The notes beneath the pieces were generated by a model, which saw only the letters and a program-made list of their open reading frames with translations, ran no database searches and was not told the origin of the DNA. A DNA stretch of 64,000 nt from G963708235 sp963708235 (GTDB lineage: Bacteria; Actinomycetota; Acidimicrobiia; Spongiisociales; UBA5794): NCBI GenBank assembly GCA_963708235.1, contig OY970200.1, forward strand, positions 682,001 to 746,000, written 5' to 3'. Made by a program: the position numbers and the translations under genes. Within the stretch, counting starts at the first letter, position 1; every line of letters starts with the position of its first letter. Below, piece by piece: positions 31,693 to 40,572 of this stretch.

Positions 31693-32787
31693 ATGGCCAC
31701 CCTGCAGCTCGATCACATCACCAAACGGTACGGGGCGGTTCCCGCCGTCGATGCGCTCGACCTCGCCGTGGCCGACGGCGAGCTGCTGGCGGTGGTCGGA
31801 CCATCCGGGTGTGGCAAGACCACGGTGTTACGGGCCGTTGCAGGGTTGGAGTCGATCGACTCGGGATCGATCCGGATCGGCGACCGCGATGTCACCGGTG
31901 TGGACGCCGGTGACCGCAACGTCGCCATGGTGTTCCAGAACCATGCCCTGTTCCCTCATCTCACGGTGGCCGAGAACATCGGGTTCGGGCTCCGCGCCCG
32001 TCGCACCGCCACCGATGAAGTGAACCGTGCCGTCGCCGAAGCCGCAGCCGTGGTGGGGTGTACCGACCTGCTGCGCCGGCGACCGGATCAGATCTCCGGT
32101 GGGGAGCGCCAGCGAGTGGCGCTTGCCCGCGGGCTGGTGCGTCGCCCGGATGTGTTCCTGCTCGACGAGCCGCTCTCCAACCTCGATGCCCAGCTCCGCA
32201 CCCAGATGCGTCGTGAGCTGCGACGGCTCCACCAGGAGGTGGGGGGGACGATGATCTACGTCACCCACGACCAGGTCGAGGCGCTGACCCTCGGCGATCG
32301 TGTCGCCGTGCTCTCCGGTGGGACGCTGCAACAGGTGGCGAGTCCCGCCGAGGTCTACCGGCGCCCGGCCAACCGATTCGTCGCCACCTTCATCGGGAGT
32401 CCGGCCATGAACGTTGTGGTCGGAGAACTCGACGGGGACATCCTCCGGGCCGGGCCGCTGTCGGTGAGGCTCCCGCCGGGCACCGATCGGCGTTCCCTCG
32501 TCGATACCCGACTCGAGGTCGGTGTCCGACCGGAGCATCTCTCGCTGGTTTCTCCCCACACCTCGGGGAGCGGACCGGATGGCCCGCTGGGCAGGTTCGA
32601 GGCCGAGGTGACATCGGTCGAGACTGCCGGCAACGAGACCTTCGTCCAGGTTCGCAGCGGCGGTGACGAGTTCATGGTCCGTGGCGACTCCGAGACGGAT
32701 GTGGCGGTGGGTGAACGGGTGACGGTTGCCCTGGCAGAGGATCGTATCCATCTCTTCGAGGCCTCGACGGGAACGGCGTTGCGGTGA
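31693..32787 (+). CDS. Carbohydrate-type ABC transporter ATP-binding protein (MalK/UgpC-like)
   Basis: ATPase of 364 residues. Walker A GPSGCGKTT, MVFQNHALFPHLTV Q-loop, signature ISGGERQR, Walker B VFLLDEPLSNLD, and a C-terminal TOBE-type regulatory region from about residue 240 (NVVVGELDGDILRAG, VRPEHLSLVSP). The TOBE region places it in the MalK/UgpC/MsmK class. It begins two bases after the binding-protein stop and overlaps the next permease by GTGA. Confidence 0.94.
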   Translation: MATLQLDHITKRYGAVPAVDALDLAVADGELLAVVGPSGCGKTTVLRAVAGLESIDSGSIRIGDRDVTGVDAGDRNVAMVFQNHALFPHLTVAENIGFGLRARRTATDEVNRAVAEAAAVVGCTDLLRRRPDQISGGERQRVALARGLVRRPDVFLLDEPLSNLDAQLRTQMRRELRRLHQEVGGTMIYVTHDQVEALTLGDRVAVLSGGTLQQVASPAEVYRRPANRFVATFIGSPAMNVVVGELDGDILRAGPLSVRLPPGTDRRSLVDTRLEVGVRPEHLSLVSPHTSGSGPDGPLGRFEAEVTSVETAGNETFVQVRSGGDEFMVRGDSETDVAVGERVTVALAEDRIHLFEASTGTALR

Positions 32788-33665
32788 AGCTGCCCGGCCG
32801 CCATCAGCGTGGCGTGGCGCTGCTGCTGGCGCCCTACCTGGTGGGTCTGGTGGCGCTGATCGTCGTCCCCGCCATCTTCACCTTTGCCTTGGCGCTCTTC
32901 GAGTACGACTTCCTGGGAAGTCCCGAATTCGTCGGTTTCGACAACTTCAGCCAACTCCTCGCCGACCCCATCTTCCGTTTCTCGCTCCGCAACACCCTGC
33001 TGTTCGTGGTGGTGGCGGTGCCGCTCCGACTGCTGGGTGTGCTCGCCCTGGCGCTGCTGCTCCATCCTCGGTTCCGCGGGGTCGGCGGCTACCGGACCGC
33101 TGCCTTCCTCCCCACGGTGATCCCCGATGTCGCCTACGCCCTGGTGTGGATCTGGATCCTGAACCCGCTCTACGGACCCCTCAACCTGCTGCTCGGGACC
33201 TTCGGTCTCCACATCCACTGGTTCACGGTCGGCAGTTCGGCCCAGGCGGCGATCATCATCCTCACCTTCTTCCAGATCGGCGAGGGTTTCCTCATCGCCC
33301 TGGCGACGCGCCAGGCGATCCCGGCCGACCTCTACGACATGGCGAGTGTCGAGGGGGCGCGACCGTGGTTCGTCTGGTGGCGGGTGACCCTGCCGCTGAT
33401 GGCGCCCACCCTGGCGCTGCTCGTCTTCCGCGACACCGTGTTCCTGTTCCAGGCCAACTTCGTCCCCGCTCTGCTGGTGACCGGCGGTGGGCCCGCACCC
33501 TATGCGACCACCTTCCTCCCGCTGTTCATCTTCCGGGAGGGCTTCGAGTACCTCCGCTACGGCTACGCCGCCGCCGCCACCCTGGCGATGTTTTTCGTCA
33601 CCGCCCTCATCGTCTACCTCCAATGGCGGATCATCCAGCGCTGGCGCCACGCCATGGTGATCTGA
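32784..33665 (+). CDS. Carbohydrate-type ABC transporter permease (MalF/UgpA-like)
   Basis: Second channel subunit, 293 residues, six helices (ALLLAPYLVGLVALIVVPAI first). The EAA-like loop is YDMASVEGARPWFVWWRVTL. FLLGSPEFVGFDNF-type motif near residue 45 (FLGSPEFVGFDNFSQ) is the standard region after helix one. It closes the operon; no terminator is clear before the repeat block that starts at about 33.7 kb. Confidence 0.92.
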   Translation: MKLPGRHQRGVALLLAPYLVGLVALIVVPAIFTFALALFEYDFLGSPEFVGFDNFSQLLADPIFRFSLRNTLLFVVVAVPLRLLGVLALALLLHPRFRGVGGYRTAAFLPTVIPDVAYALVWIWILNPLYGPLNLLLGTFGLHIHWFTVGSSAQAAIIILTFFQIGEGFLIALATRQAIPADLYDMASVEGARPWFVWWRVTLPLMAPTLALLVFRDTVFLFQANFVPALLVTGGGPAPYATTFLPLFIFREGFEYLRYGYAAAATLAMFFVTALIVYLQWRIIQRWRHAMVI

Positions 33666-33719
33666 CCGCCCGGTCGTCCGTTCACAAGAACGAGGACGAG
33701 CAAAGGCGACAATTTGTCC

Positions 33720-34170
33720 TTCGGGATTGACAAGCTCGCGCCCCGCCCCACCTCCTCCCAGAACCTCGGAGGCACCCCGCCAGCCGGTCTGCGCCCGCAA
33801 GCGGCCGGCAGCGCCCCACCCCGTCTACGGCCGCCAAGCGCCCGCAGCCACCCCGCCCCAGAGGGGCAGGGAAGGGCGGGGAGGGCCAGGGGGAGTGAGC
33901 AGGGAGGACTCCGCGGGGCGGGGAGGGCCATGAGGGAGCTGCCACCTGAAAGGTTTCCCTGCTGTCTTGTCGGGGGGACAGCGCCGCTAGAGATGGCGCA
34001 GCCCTTTTCTGGCCCTCCCCTCCTCGGGAGGAGGGGTGGCTGCGGACGCCTTGCGGACGCAGACGGGGCGGAGCGCGGCGTCAATGTCCGCCTCGCCAGC
34101 AGCGTCACCGACGGTCGCTCGTTCAGCTTCTTTGCCGTCAAGGCACCCCCGGGGCGGGGAGGGCCAAGAA
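33720..34170. repeat. GC-rich hairpin-rich repeat block, copy B (modules 1 and 2)
   Basis: The 675 bases 33666-34340 hold no supported gene. Module 1 is inverted at 33741-33778. Module 2 (GTGGCTGCGGACGC to CACCGACGG) is at 34036-34114, with a diverged inverted copy at about 33790-33858. TGGCCCTCCCC or its complement occurs at 33878-33888, 33920-33930, 34010-34020 and 34156-34166, and CCCCTCCTC-GG-GAGGAGGGG (34017-34036) folds into a hairpin. Module 2 is shared with 62484-62568 at roughly 85 percent by eye. It resembles a composite REP/MITE-like element. Confidence 0.75.
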
Positions 34171-34281
34171 TGAGGAGCCGACGGGTGGGGTAGTGCAGCG
34201 TCCGCAGCCGGGCCGGGGCGCGCTCATGTCCGGCTGGCACGCAGAGTCACCGGTGAGCGTCTGGTCGGGTCGGGACGCGCA

Positions 34282-34311
34282 GAGGGGGCGGGTCTGATGA
34301 CCCGCCCCCTC
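34282..34311. terminator. Perfect 13-bp stem-loop after the beta-propeller gene
   Basis: GAGGGGGCGGGTC (34282-34294) pairs with GACCCGCCCCCTC (34299-34311) over TGAT. It is 29 bases beyond the stop of the minus-strand gene at 34341 and lacks a T-run. Confidence 0.65.
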
Positions 34312-34340
34312 TCTTGTGGGCGCTCGATGGTTCTTCGGGG

Positions 34341-36752
34341 TCAGCCGGAGAGATCGATCTTGAAGATGCCGTGGCCGAAGGTTCCGGCATACAGGGTGTT
34401 GGTCGGCTGGTGCAGACGCAGGTCGAGCACCGGGACCATCGGCATCTCGGTCCCGACGGGCCGCCAGTTGGTGTTGCGCAGGTAGTAGACCCTGGTGTCG
34501 GTGGCCACGAACACGGTGTCGTTGGCATGGTCGATCACCAGGTCGTTGACCGGTGCGTTGGGCAGGTTGCTGGAGACGTTGGTCCAGGTCGCCCCACCGT
34601 CGGTGGTCCGGTAGACGTGGGCGGCGTTGTTGCCGCTGCGGTAACCGGAGAACGTGGCCCACACGATGTCCTCATCCAAGGGATCGATCACCACGCTGGT
34701 CACCCAGTGGTCGGGCAGCCCGTGGTTGTCGAACTCGATCCAGGTGGCGCCACCGTCCGGGGTCTTCCACAGGCGACCGGTGTCGGTGCCGAGGAAGATG
34801 ACGTCGCCGTCGGTCTTGGCGACGTCGAGCGTGGACACGGTGCCCCAGTTGGCGTACCCCATCGAGGAGTTCCACGTACCCGGCTCGAACGTCCCGGTGA
34901 GATCGACCTCGGGCGGGCTGATCCGCGTCCACGACGAACCACGGTTGGTCGACTTGTTGACGACGTTACCGGCGTAGTAGATCACCGACGGGTCGTTCGG
35001 ATCGAGCACCACCGGGGTCAGCCAGTTGCGTCGCGCCGAGGTGGTTCCGGAGCTGATCGTGGCGTTGGTCACCCCGCCGGCGGGGCCGTCGACCCGACGG
35101 ACACAGGACCCGTACTGCGAGCAGCCGTAGTAGATGTTCGGGTTGGACGGGTCGATGATGGTCTTGAGACCGTCACCGCCGTTGTACGACGACCACGCAT
35201 TGGGGTTACCCGGGTTCTGACCGGTCCAGGAACGCCAGCTTCCGTGGTCCTGCAGGCCGCCGACGAGACGATCGGGAGCAAGCTCCCCGACATCGATCGT
35301 GTAGAACTGCGAGTAGGTCTCGTAGGTCGCCTGGGTGAACGACCCGCTCACCCCGTTGGTGTTCGAGATGTACGTGCCGCCGTCGTTGCCGAGGTACACC
35401 CGGTTGGGGACCTCCTCGGCCCACTGCATGGCGTGCTGATCGGCGTGGACCCCGGAGACGTTGCCCCAGGTGGCGCCGCCGTTGGTGGAACGACGCAGGT
35501 TGACACCGGCGGCGAACACGATGTCCTCGTTGGTGGGATCGACCCAGAGGCGACCGAACCACCAACCGAATCCACCCTGCGAGCCGGGGCGGGTCTCGGC
35601 GTTGAACGAGTCGCCACCGTCTTCGGAGACGTAGAAGCCCTTGTCCTGTCCGTAGGTCGCCGTGGTGATCACGTAGATCTTGTCGGGGTTGCTCGGGGCG
35701 ATGGCGACGCCGATGCGTCCCAGCGTTTCCGAGCTGGACAAGCCGGTGGTGTCACCAGGGCTGAAGGTCTCCACATTCTCGAGCCGGTACCAGCGGTTGC
35801 CACCATCGGTGGAACGGAACAGACCGGAACCGGACCCGCCGTAGATGCGGAACTCGGGGGTGCGCCGGTGATCCCACATGGCGGCGTAGATGGTGTTCGG
35901 GTTGTCGGGGTGGATGGCGAGGTCGATACCGCCGGTGAACGGGGTCTCGGGTGCCAGCACCTGACGCCACGACTGTCCGCCGTTGGTGGTGCGGTAGATG
36001 CCGCGCTGGGCGCGGGCCTCGAACAGCGACCCTGAGGCGGCGACGAACACGATGTCCGGGTTGGCCGGGCTGACCCAGATGCGACCCGTCGTGAACGTGT
36101 GTGCCAGACCGGCGTGGGTCCAGGTCTCGCCCTTGTCGTCGGAGTAGTACACACCCTTGCCGGGGAAGGTCAGGCTTCCGCCGCCGGGGTTGTGCTCACC
36201 GGTTCCGACCCAGAGACGGCCGTTGGAGCCCATGGCGATGCCACCGGTGGTCTGCGGCATGTCGTAGTCCCATGCGTACTCCATGGTGACGGCGCGGTCG
36301 GTGCTCTTCCAGACACCACCCGAGGCCGAGGCGACGTAGACCGTGTCCGGATCGTCGATGTCGACGACGAGGTCCACGATGCGACCGCCGATGTTGGTGG
36401 GACCGGTGTGCTCCCACGGGTTCAGGATGTCGCGGGGGCCTCGGGCGATCGAGTCGGTCGAGGCGGCGAGGGCGCGGGCCTGATCGACACCCCGCACCAC
36501 GGCGGCCTGATCGATCTCCCCGTCCGGTCCGCCGGCGCGCTGCATGAAGAAGTAGGCATCGTCGGGCTCGGATGGGCCTACGCCCTCGACGCCCTGGTAC
36601 GGGTCTCCGGCGGCGCGGGCCGCCGAGATCTCGGCGAGGTCGTCGAAGACCTGGCCCTTGGTGCTGCCGGTATCGATGACGCCGAAGGCGTAGAGCCCCA
36701 CTCCGAGGGCCATCGTTACGGCGACGAGTTCAAACCATCGTTTGCGTCGCAA
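34341..36752 (-). CDS. Membrane-anchored multi-Asp-box (BNR/sortilin-like) beta-propeller protein
   Basis: An exported protein of about 803 residues: basic N-terminus LRRKRWFEL, one membrane helix (VAVTMALGVGLYAFGVI), a linker (DDAYFFMQRAGGPDG) and then about nine Asp-box hairpins of the SxDGGxTW type (YSDDKGETWTH, RTTNGGQSWRQ, RSTDGGNRWYR, VSEDGGDSFNA, RSTNGGATWGN, KTPDGGATWIE, RTTDGGATWTN). Relatives are annotated as sortilin/VPS10-like or glycosyl-hydrolase-like; no catalytic residues can be assigned. AGGGAGAG seven bases before TTG 36752 supports that start, but the frame stays open upstream into the helix-turn domain listed next, so a single 988-residue fusion is possible. C-terminus ends GHGIFKIDLSG. 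Confidence 0.85.
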   Translation of the reverse strand: MRRKRWFELVAVTMALGVGLYAFGVIDTGSTKGQVFDDLAEISAARAAGDPYQGVEGVGPSEPDDAYFFMQRAGGPDGEIDQAAVVRGVDQARALAASTDSIARGPRDILNPWEHTGPTNIGGRIVDLVVDIDDPDTVYVASASGGVWKSTDRAVTMEYAWDYDMPQTTGGIAMGSNGRLWVGTGEHNPGGGSLTFPGKGVYYSDDKGETWTHAGLAHTFTTGRIWVSPANPDIVFVAASGSLFEARAQRGIYRTTNGGQSWRQVLAPETPFTGGIDLAIHPDNPNTIYAAMWDHRRTPEFRIYGGSGSGLFRSTDGGNRWYRLENVETFSPGDTTGLSSSETLGRIGVAIAPSNPDKIYVITTATYGQDKGFYVSEDGGDSFNAETRPGSQGGFGWWFGRLWVDPTNEDIVFAAGVNLRRSTNGGATWGNVSGVHADQHAMQWAEEVPNRVYLGNDGGTYISNTNGVSGSFTQATYETYSQFYTIDVGELAPDRLVGGLQDHGSWRSWTGQNPGNPNAWSSYNGGDGLKTIIDPSNPNIYYGCSQYGSCVRRVDGPAGGVTNATISSGTTSARRNWLTPVVLDPNDPSVIYYAGNVVNKSTNRGSSWTRISPPEVDLTGTFEPGTWNSSMGYANWGTVSTLDVAKTDGDVIFLGTDTGRLWKTPDGGATWIEFDNHGLPDHWVTSVVIDPLDEDIVWATFSGYRSGNNAAHVYRTTDGGATWTNVSSNLPNAPVNDLVIDHANDTVFVATDTRVYYLRNTNWRPVGTEMPMVPVLDLRLHQPTNTLYAGTFGHGIFKIDLSG

Positions 36753-37307
36753 AGGTATTCTCTCCCTATGGTCGATGTCGCCCGTCGATCGTGTCGTATG
36801 AAGCGCACGGGTGGCATTGATCGGTTGTTTCCATGTTTCGGCGAATCGCCGGATACCGGAAACAGTCGGAGCGGCCTGTGCGGGAGTGCTCTGCAACAAG
36901 CGCTCCCGCCGGGCTGCCATCTCCTGTTCCCGTCGACGGGTCTTCGCATCGATGGCGATGCGGTGGTCGGTGTCGTCGGGGAACGCCGTGTAGAAATCCA
37001 TGGCGCGGCGCACATGGACCTCGTCGATTCCCGAGTGGACGGCGACAACCTTGACCCGCTCTTTCTCCGTACCCGGCGTCTCGCCGATGTCGCGGATGAT
37101 CTCCCACACATCAGGTCCCTCGACGACCCCCGGTCGGCGCCCTCCCGGCCCATCGCGATACACGATGCCGGGGTAGTGCCGAACCTGGAGCCCCTCTTCG
37201 AGGAGGGTGGCCACCAACGCACTGACTGAGGTCGACGCGGTCTTCGCCTCGTCGTCGAGACGACGAAGCAGGTCCTCACTCAGTCTGAAAGATGTCGGTC
37301 GAGCCAC
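36753..37307 (-). CDS. Ribbon-helix-helix (CopG/Arc-type) domain protein, no stop before the beta-propeller gene
   Basis: From GTG 37307 the frame encodes RPTSFRLSEDLLRRLDDEAK and VSALVATLLEEGLQV, a typical ribbon-helix-helix DNA-binding unit, then GIVYRDGPGGRRPGVVEGPD and VWEIIRDIGE with AVHSGIDEVHVRRAMDFYTA, a DUF433-like second domain known from actinobacterial antitoxin-like proteins. It is followed by about 60 residues of unremarkable sequence and runs in frame into the beta-propeller gene. Either it is a separate small regulator whose stop was lost by an indel, or the N-terminal cytoplasmic part of a fused transmembrane protein. TACATT (minus strand, 37344-37339) is a possible -10. Its 3' boundary as a separate gene is not defined. 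Confidence 0.5.
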
Positions 37308-37527
37308 GCGGAGACCGGTTCTATGGGGGGTGTCATACAATGTAGCGCGCTCGAATCCGATCTGCATAGGGCGCAGAAAACCATACGGCGCAAGGGATTT
37401 CACCAGGTGAAGGCGCGATACTGCGAGATGGTCTCATTCCCGACTGTCGACGTCCCGGCCCGAAACCCACCGGCGGATGCGGTCGCAACCGGTGCGGAGT
37501 CCCTATCTCGGGACAATGTCCCCGGTA

Positions 37528-38534
37528 TCAGGGGGCGGTGCGGACGTGGGGCTCGGCCAGGGGACCGGCACGGAGATGACACGCCGCCAGATGGCTGCGA
37601 TCACCGGGGACGACCATCAGATCGGGGTCCTCGACATCGCACAGACCGGGGCGGGCGATGGGGCACCGGGGATGGAACCGACACCCGGTGGGGGGGTTGA
37701 GCGGCGAGGGGATCTCGCCCTGGAGGTGGGTCCGCGCCCGGGCCCGGTCCGGGTCGGCAATCGGAATCGCCGACAGCAACGCCTCGGTGTACGGGTGGGC
37801 GGCGGCGGCATACAGGGTGTCGCGATCGGTGACCTCGACGGCCCTGCCCAGATACATCACCACCACGCGGTCCGAGATGTGTTCGACGACGGCCAGGTTG
37901 TGGGCGATGAACAGCAGGGTGAGGTTGAGCTCGGACTGCAACTCGCGGAACAGGTTGAGGACCTGGGCCTGCACCGAGACATCGAGGGCCGAGACCGGTT
38001 CGTCGGCGACGACGAACTTCGGGTTGAGAATCAAAGCCCGGGCGATCCCGATCCGCTGCCGCTGACCCCCGGAGAACTCGTGCGGATACCGGTCGGCTGC
38101 CTGCGGGCGCATTCCGACCAGTTCGAGCATCCGGTGAACCTGCTTGCGCTGTTCCTTGGAGGTTCCGATGCTGTGGATGCGCAGACCTTCGGCGATCGAG
38201 TTCCCGACCGTGGTGCGGGGATCGAGCGAGGCGTACGGATCCTGGAAGATGAACTGGACATCCTGACGGAACCGACCGAGACCTTGCCCTTGAGGTGGGT
38301 CACATCGACGCCGTCGAAGGTCATGGTTCCCGACGTCGGCTCGAGCAGCCGCACCAGCATCCGTCCCAGGGTGGTCTTGCCGCACCCGGATTCACCCACC
38401 AGACCGACCGTCTCGCCGGCTTCGATGTCGAGATCCACCCCGGCGACCGCCTCCACCGTGGCAACGGTGCGTTGCAGCATCCCGCCCTTGACGGGGAACT
38501 GCTTGGTCAGCGAACGGGCCTGGACCAGACTCAT
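37528..38534 (-). CDS. Peptide ABC transporter ATP-binding protein (OppF/DppF-like), interrupted by a frameshift
   Basis: Second ATPase of the peptide importer. The N-terminal frame has Walker A GESGCGKTT and FDGVDVTHLKGK; the C-terminal frame has LGRFRQDVQFIFQDPYASLD, signature FSGGQRQR, Walker B VVADEPVSALDVS and the Cys-rich CRFHPRCPIARPGLC end of the oligo_HPY domain. The frames meet near 38281-38283, where one base seems to be missing; 1007 bases plus one gives 336 codons. The start overlaps the OppD-like stop (ATGA). Last gene of the operon. Confidence 0.88.
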
Positions 38535-39616
38535 GGTGAGGGGCTCGCTTCGGGCTCCGCCGGATATGACTCCTCGTACAGGAAGCAGCGGACCTTGTGC
38601 CCAGGGGCAACCTCGGCCAACTGCGGATCGGTGGTCAGACAGATCTCGAGCCCGGCTTCGACCCTGGCGGAGCAACGGTCGGCGAAGCGGCATCCCGGTT
38701 TCAGGTCGACCAGGTTGGGGACCGTCCCCGGGATCACCGCAAGCTCTTCCTTGACCGTCCCCAACACCGGGATCGAGCCGATCAAACCCTGCGTGTACGG
38801 GTGTTTGGGATCTTTGAAGAGTGTGGAGGTATCGGTCTCCTCGACGATCTGACCGGCATACATCACCGCCACGCGGTCCGCCATCTCGGCAACCACACCG
38901 AGGTCGTGGGTGATCAGGATGACGGCGGTGCTGGTCTCGCGCTGCAGATCCTGGATCAGGTCGAGCATCTGGGCCTGGATGGTGACGTCGAGCGCCGTGG
39001 TGGGTTCGTCGGCGATCAGCAGCTCCGGCTCACAGGCCAGTGCCATGGCGATCATCACCCGCTGCGCCATGCCACCGGAAAGCTCATGGGGGTAGGCGCG
39101 GGCGCGGCGCTCGGGGTCGGGGATGCCGACCTTCTTGAGCATCTCGACCGTCTTGGTCTGCCGCTCCTCGTCCTTGTAGTTGCGGTGGAGCTCGTAGACC
39201 TCGGAGATCTGACCCCCCGCCCGGACCACCGGGTTGAGGGCGGACGTCGGCTGCTGGAAGATCATCGAGACGTGTTCGCCGCGGAGTTTGCTCAACTCCT
39301 TCTGCGACATGTCGCTGAGTTCCTGGCCGTCGAACTTGACCGAACCCGAGACGATGCGACCCGGGCGGGGGACCAGCCCCAGGATCGACAGCGAGGTCAC
39401 CGACTTGCCACAACCGGATTCGCCGACGATGCCGAGCACCTCGCCGCGGTCGACATGGAAGCTGACGCCGTCAACGGCCTGCACCACCCCGGCGCGGGTG
39501 AAGAAATGGGTCTTGAGGTCGGTGACCTCGAGCAGATGTGCGGAGGCATCTGCGCCAGGGGCGGCCGCCTTGGAACGGCGTCCGAAACTCTTGGTGGAGC
39601 GGGGAGTGTCGGTCAT
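38531..39616 (-). CDS. Peptide ABC transporter ATP-binding protein (OppD/DppD-like)
   Basis: First ATPase, 361 residues: an N-terminal extension of about 30 residues, Walker A GESGCGKSV, Q-loop MIFQQPTSALNPV, signature LSGGMAQR, Walker B LLIADEPTTALD, H-loop ILITHDLG and the C-terminal oligo_HPY domain (CRFADRCSARVEAGLEIC) with cysteines that bind an iron-sulfur cluster in some relatives. It overlaps both neighbours by four bases. Confidence 0.94.
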   Translation of the reverse strand: MTDTPRSTKSFGRRSKAAAPGADASAHLLEVTDLKTHFFTRAGVVQAVDGVSFHVDRGEVLGIVGESGCGKSVTSLSILGLVPRPGRIVSGSVKFDGQELSDMSQKELSKLRGEHVSMIFQQPTSALNPVVRAGGQISEVYELHRNYKDEERQTKTVEMLKKVGIPDPERRARAYPHELSGGMAQRVMIAMALACEPELLIADEPTTALDVTIQAQMLDLIQDLQRETSTAVILITHDLGVVAEMADRVAVMYAGQIVEETDTSTLFKDPKHPYTQGLIGSIPVLGTVKEELAVIPGTVPNLVDLKPGCRFADRCSARVEAGLEICLTTDPQLAEVAPGHKVRCFLYEESYPAEPEASPSP

Positions 39617-40572
39617 TCGTTGAGGGAGGGGTCGAGGGCGTCACGGAGACCGTCGCCGAGAAGGTTGAATCCCAACACGGTGATGATGATGGCGAGCCCG
39701 GGGAAGATCATCAGGTGGGGTGCGGTGAACACGCGTGCCCGTTCCTGGGCAAGCATGGCACCCCACTCGGGAAGCGGCGGCTGGGCGCCGAGACCGAGAA
39801 ACCCGAGCGCCGCCGCCTCGAGGATGGCGCCGGCGATGCCGAGCGTGCCGAGGACGACCAGCGGGGTGAGGGCGTTGGGGACGATACGGGTGGTCAGGAT
39901 GCGGAGTTGCGATGCGCCGAGGGCCTGGGAGGCCGCCACGTAGTCGATCTCCCTGATCGACAGCACCGAGGCGCGCATCACCCTGGCGTATTGCGGGATG
40001 GTGACGATGGCGATCGCCAGCAGGGTGTTGCGGATCCCGGGCCCGAGCACGAACACGATGGCGATGGCGAGGATAAGCGAGGGGAACCCGAGGACCACAT
40101 CCATGATCCGCATCAGCAGATTGTCGGTGAAGCCACCCAGGAACCCGGCGATGGCGCCGATGGTGGTGCCCACGATGATCGCCACCAGCACCGTGGAGAA
40201 CCCGAGGGGGAGACTGACCCTGGCGCCGTAGACCACACGGCTGAAGACGTCCCGGACATTGCCGTCGAGTCCCATCAGATGCTGGGTGGTCTCACATCCC
40301 AGGGCGTTGACGCAAGGGGTGCCCCAGCGCTCCGCCCCCGGCTCGCCGATGAAGTTGAGGTCGTACGGGTACGGGGCGATCAGGGGGGCGAAGATCGCCA
40401 CCAGCACCATGAAGCTCACCAGGATCAGACCTGCGACCCCGATCTTGCGTCGGAAGAACCGCTTCATGGCGATCCGCCACACCGAAGTCGGCTTGTCGAG
40501 GAACTCCTCGCCGCCACCCAGATCCTGGTGGGGATCCGGGAGCGATGGAACCGCGTCTGGACGTGAGGTCAT
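39613..40572 (-). CDS. Peptide ABC transporter permease (OppC/DppC-like)
   Basis: Permease of 319 residues, six helices, with a long cytoplasmic N-terminus (about 45 residues) and the OppC_N segment FFRRKIGVAGLILVSFMVL. The EAA-type loop is YVAASQALGASQLRILTTRI. Ends PSLNE. It overlaps the next gene by ATGA. Confidence 0.94.
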   Translation of the reverse strand: MTSRPDAVPSLPDPHQDLGGGEEFLDKPTSVWRIAMKRFFRRKIGVAGLILVSFMVLVAIFAPLIAPYPYDLNFIGEPGAERWGTPCVNALGCETTQHLMGLDGNVRDVFSRVVYGARVSLPLGFSTVLVAIIVGTTIGAIAGFLGGFTDNLLMRIMDVVLGFPSLILAIAIVFVLGPGIRNTLLAIAIVTIPQYARVMRASVLSIREIDYVAASQALGASQLRILTTRIVPNALTPLVVLGTLGIAGAILEAAALGFLGLGAQPPLPEWGAMLAQERARVFTAPHLMIFPGLAIIITVLGFNLLGDGLRDALDPSLNE

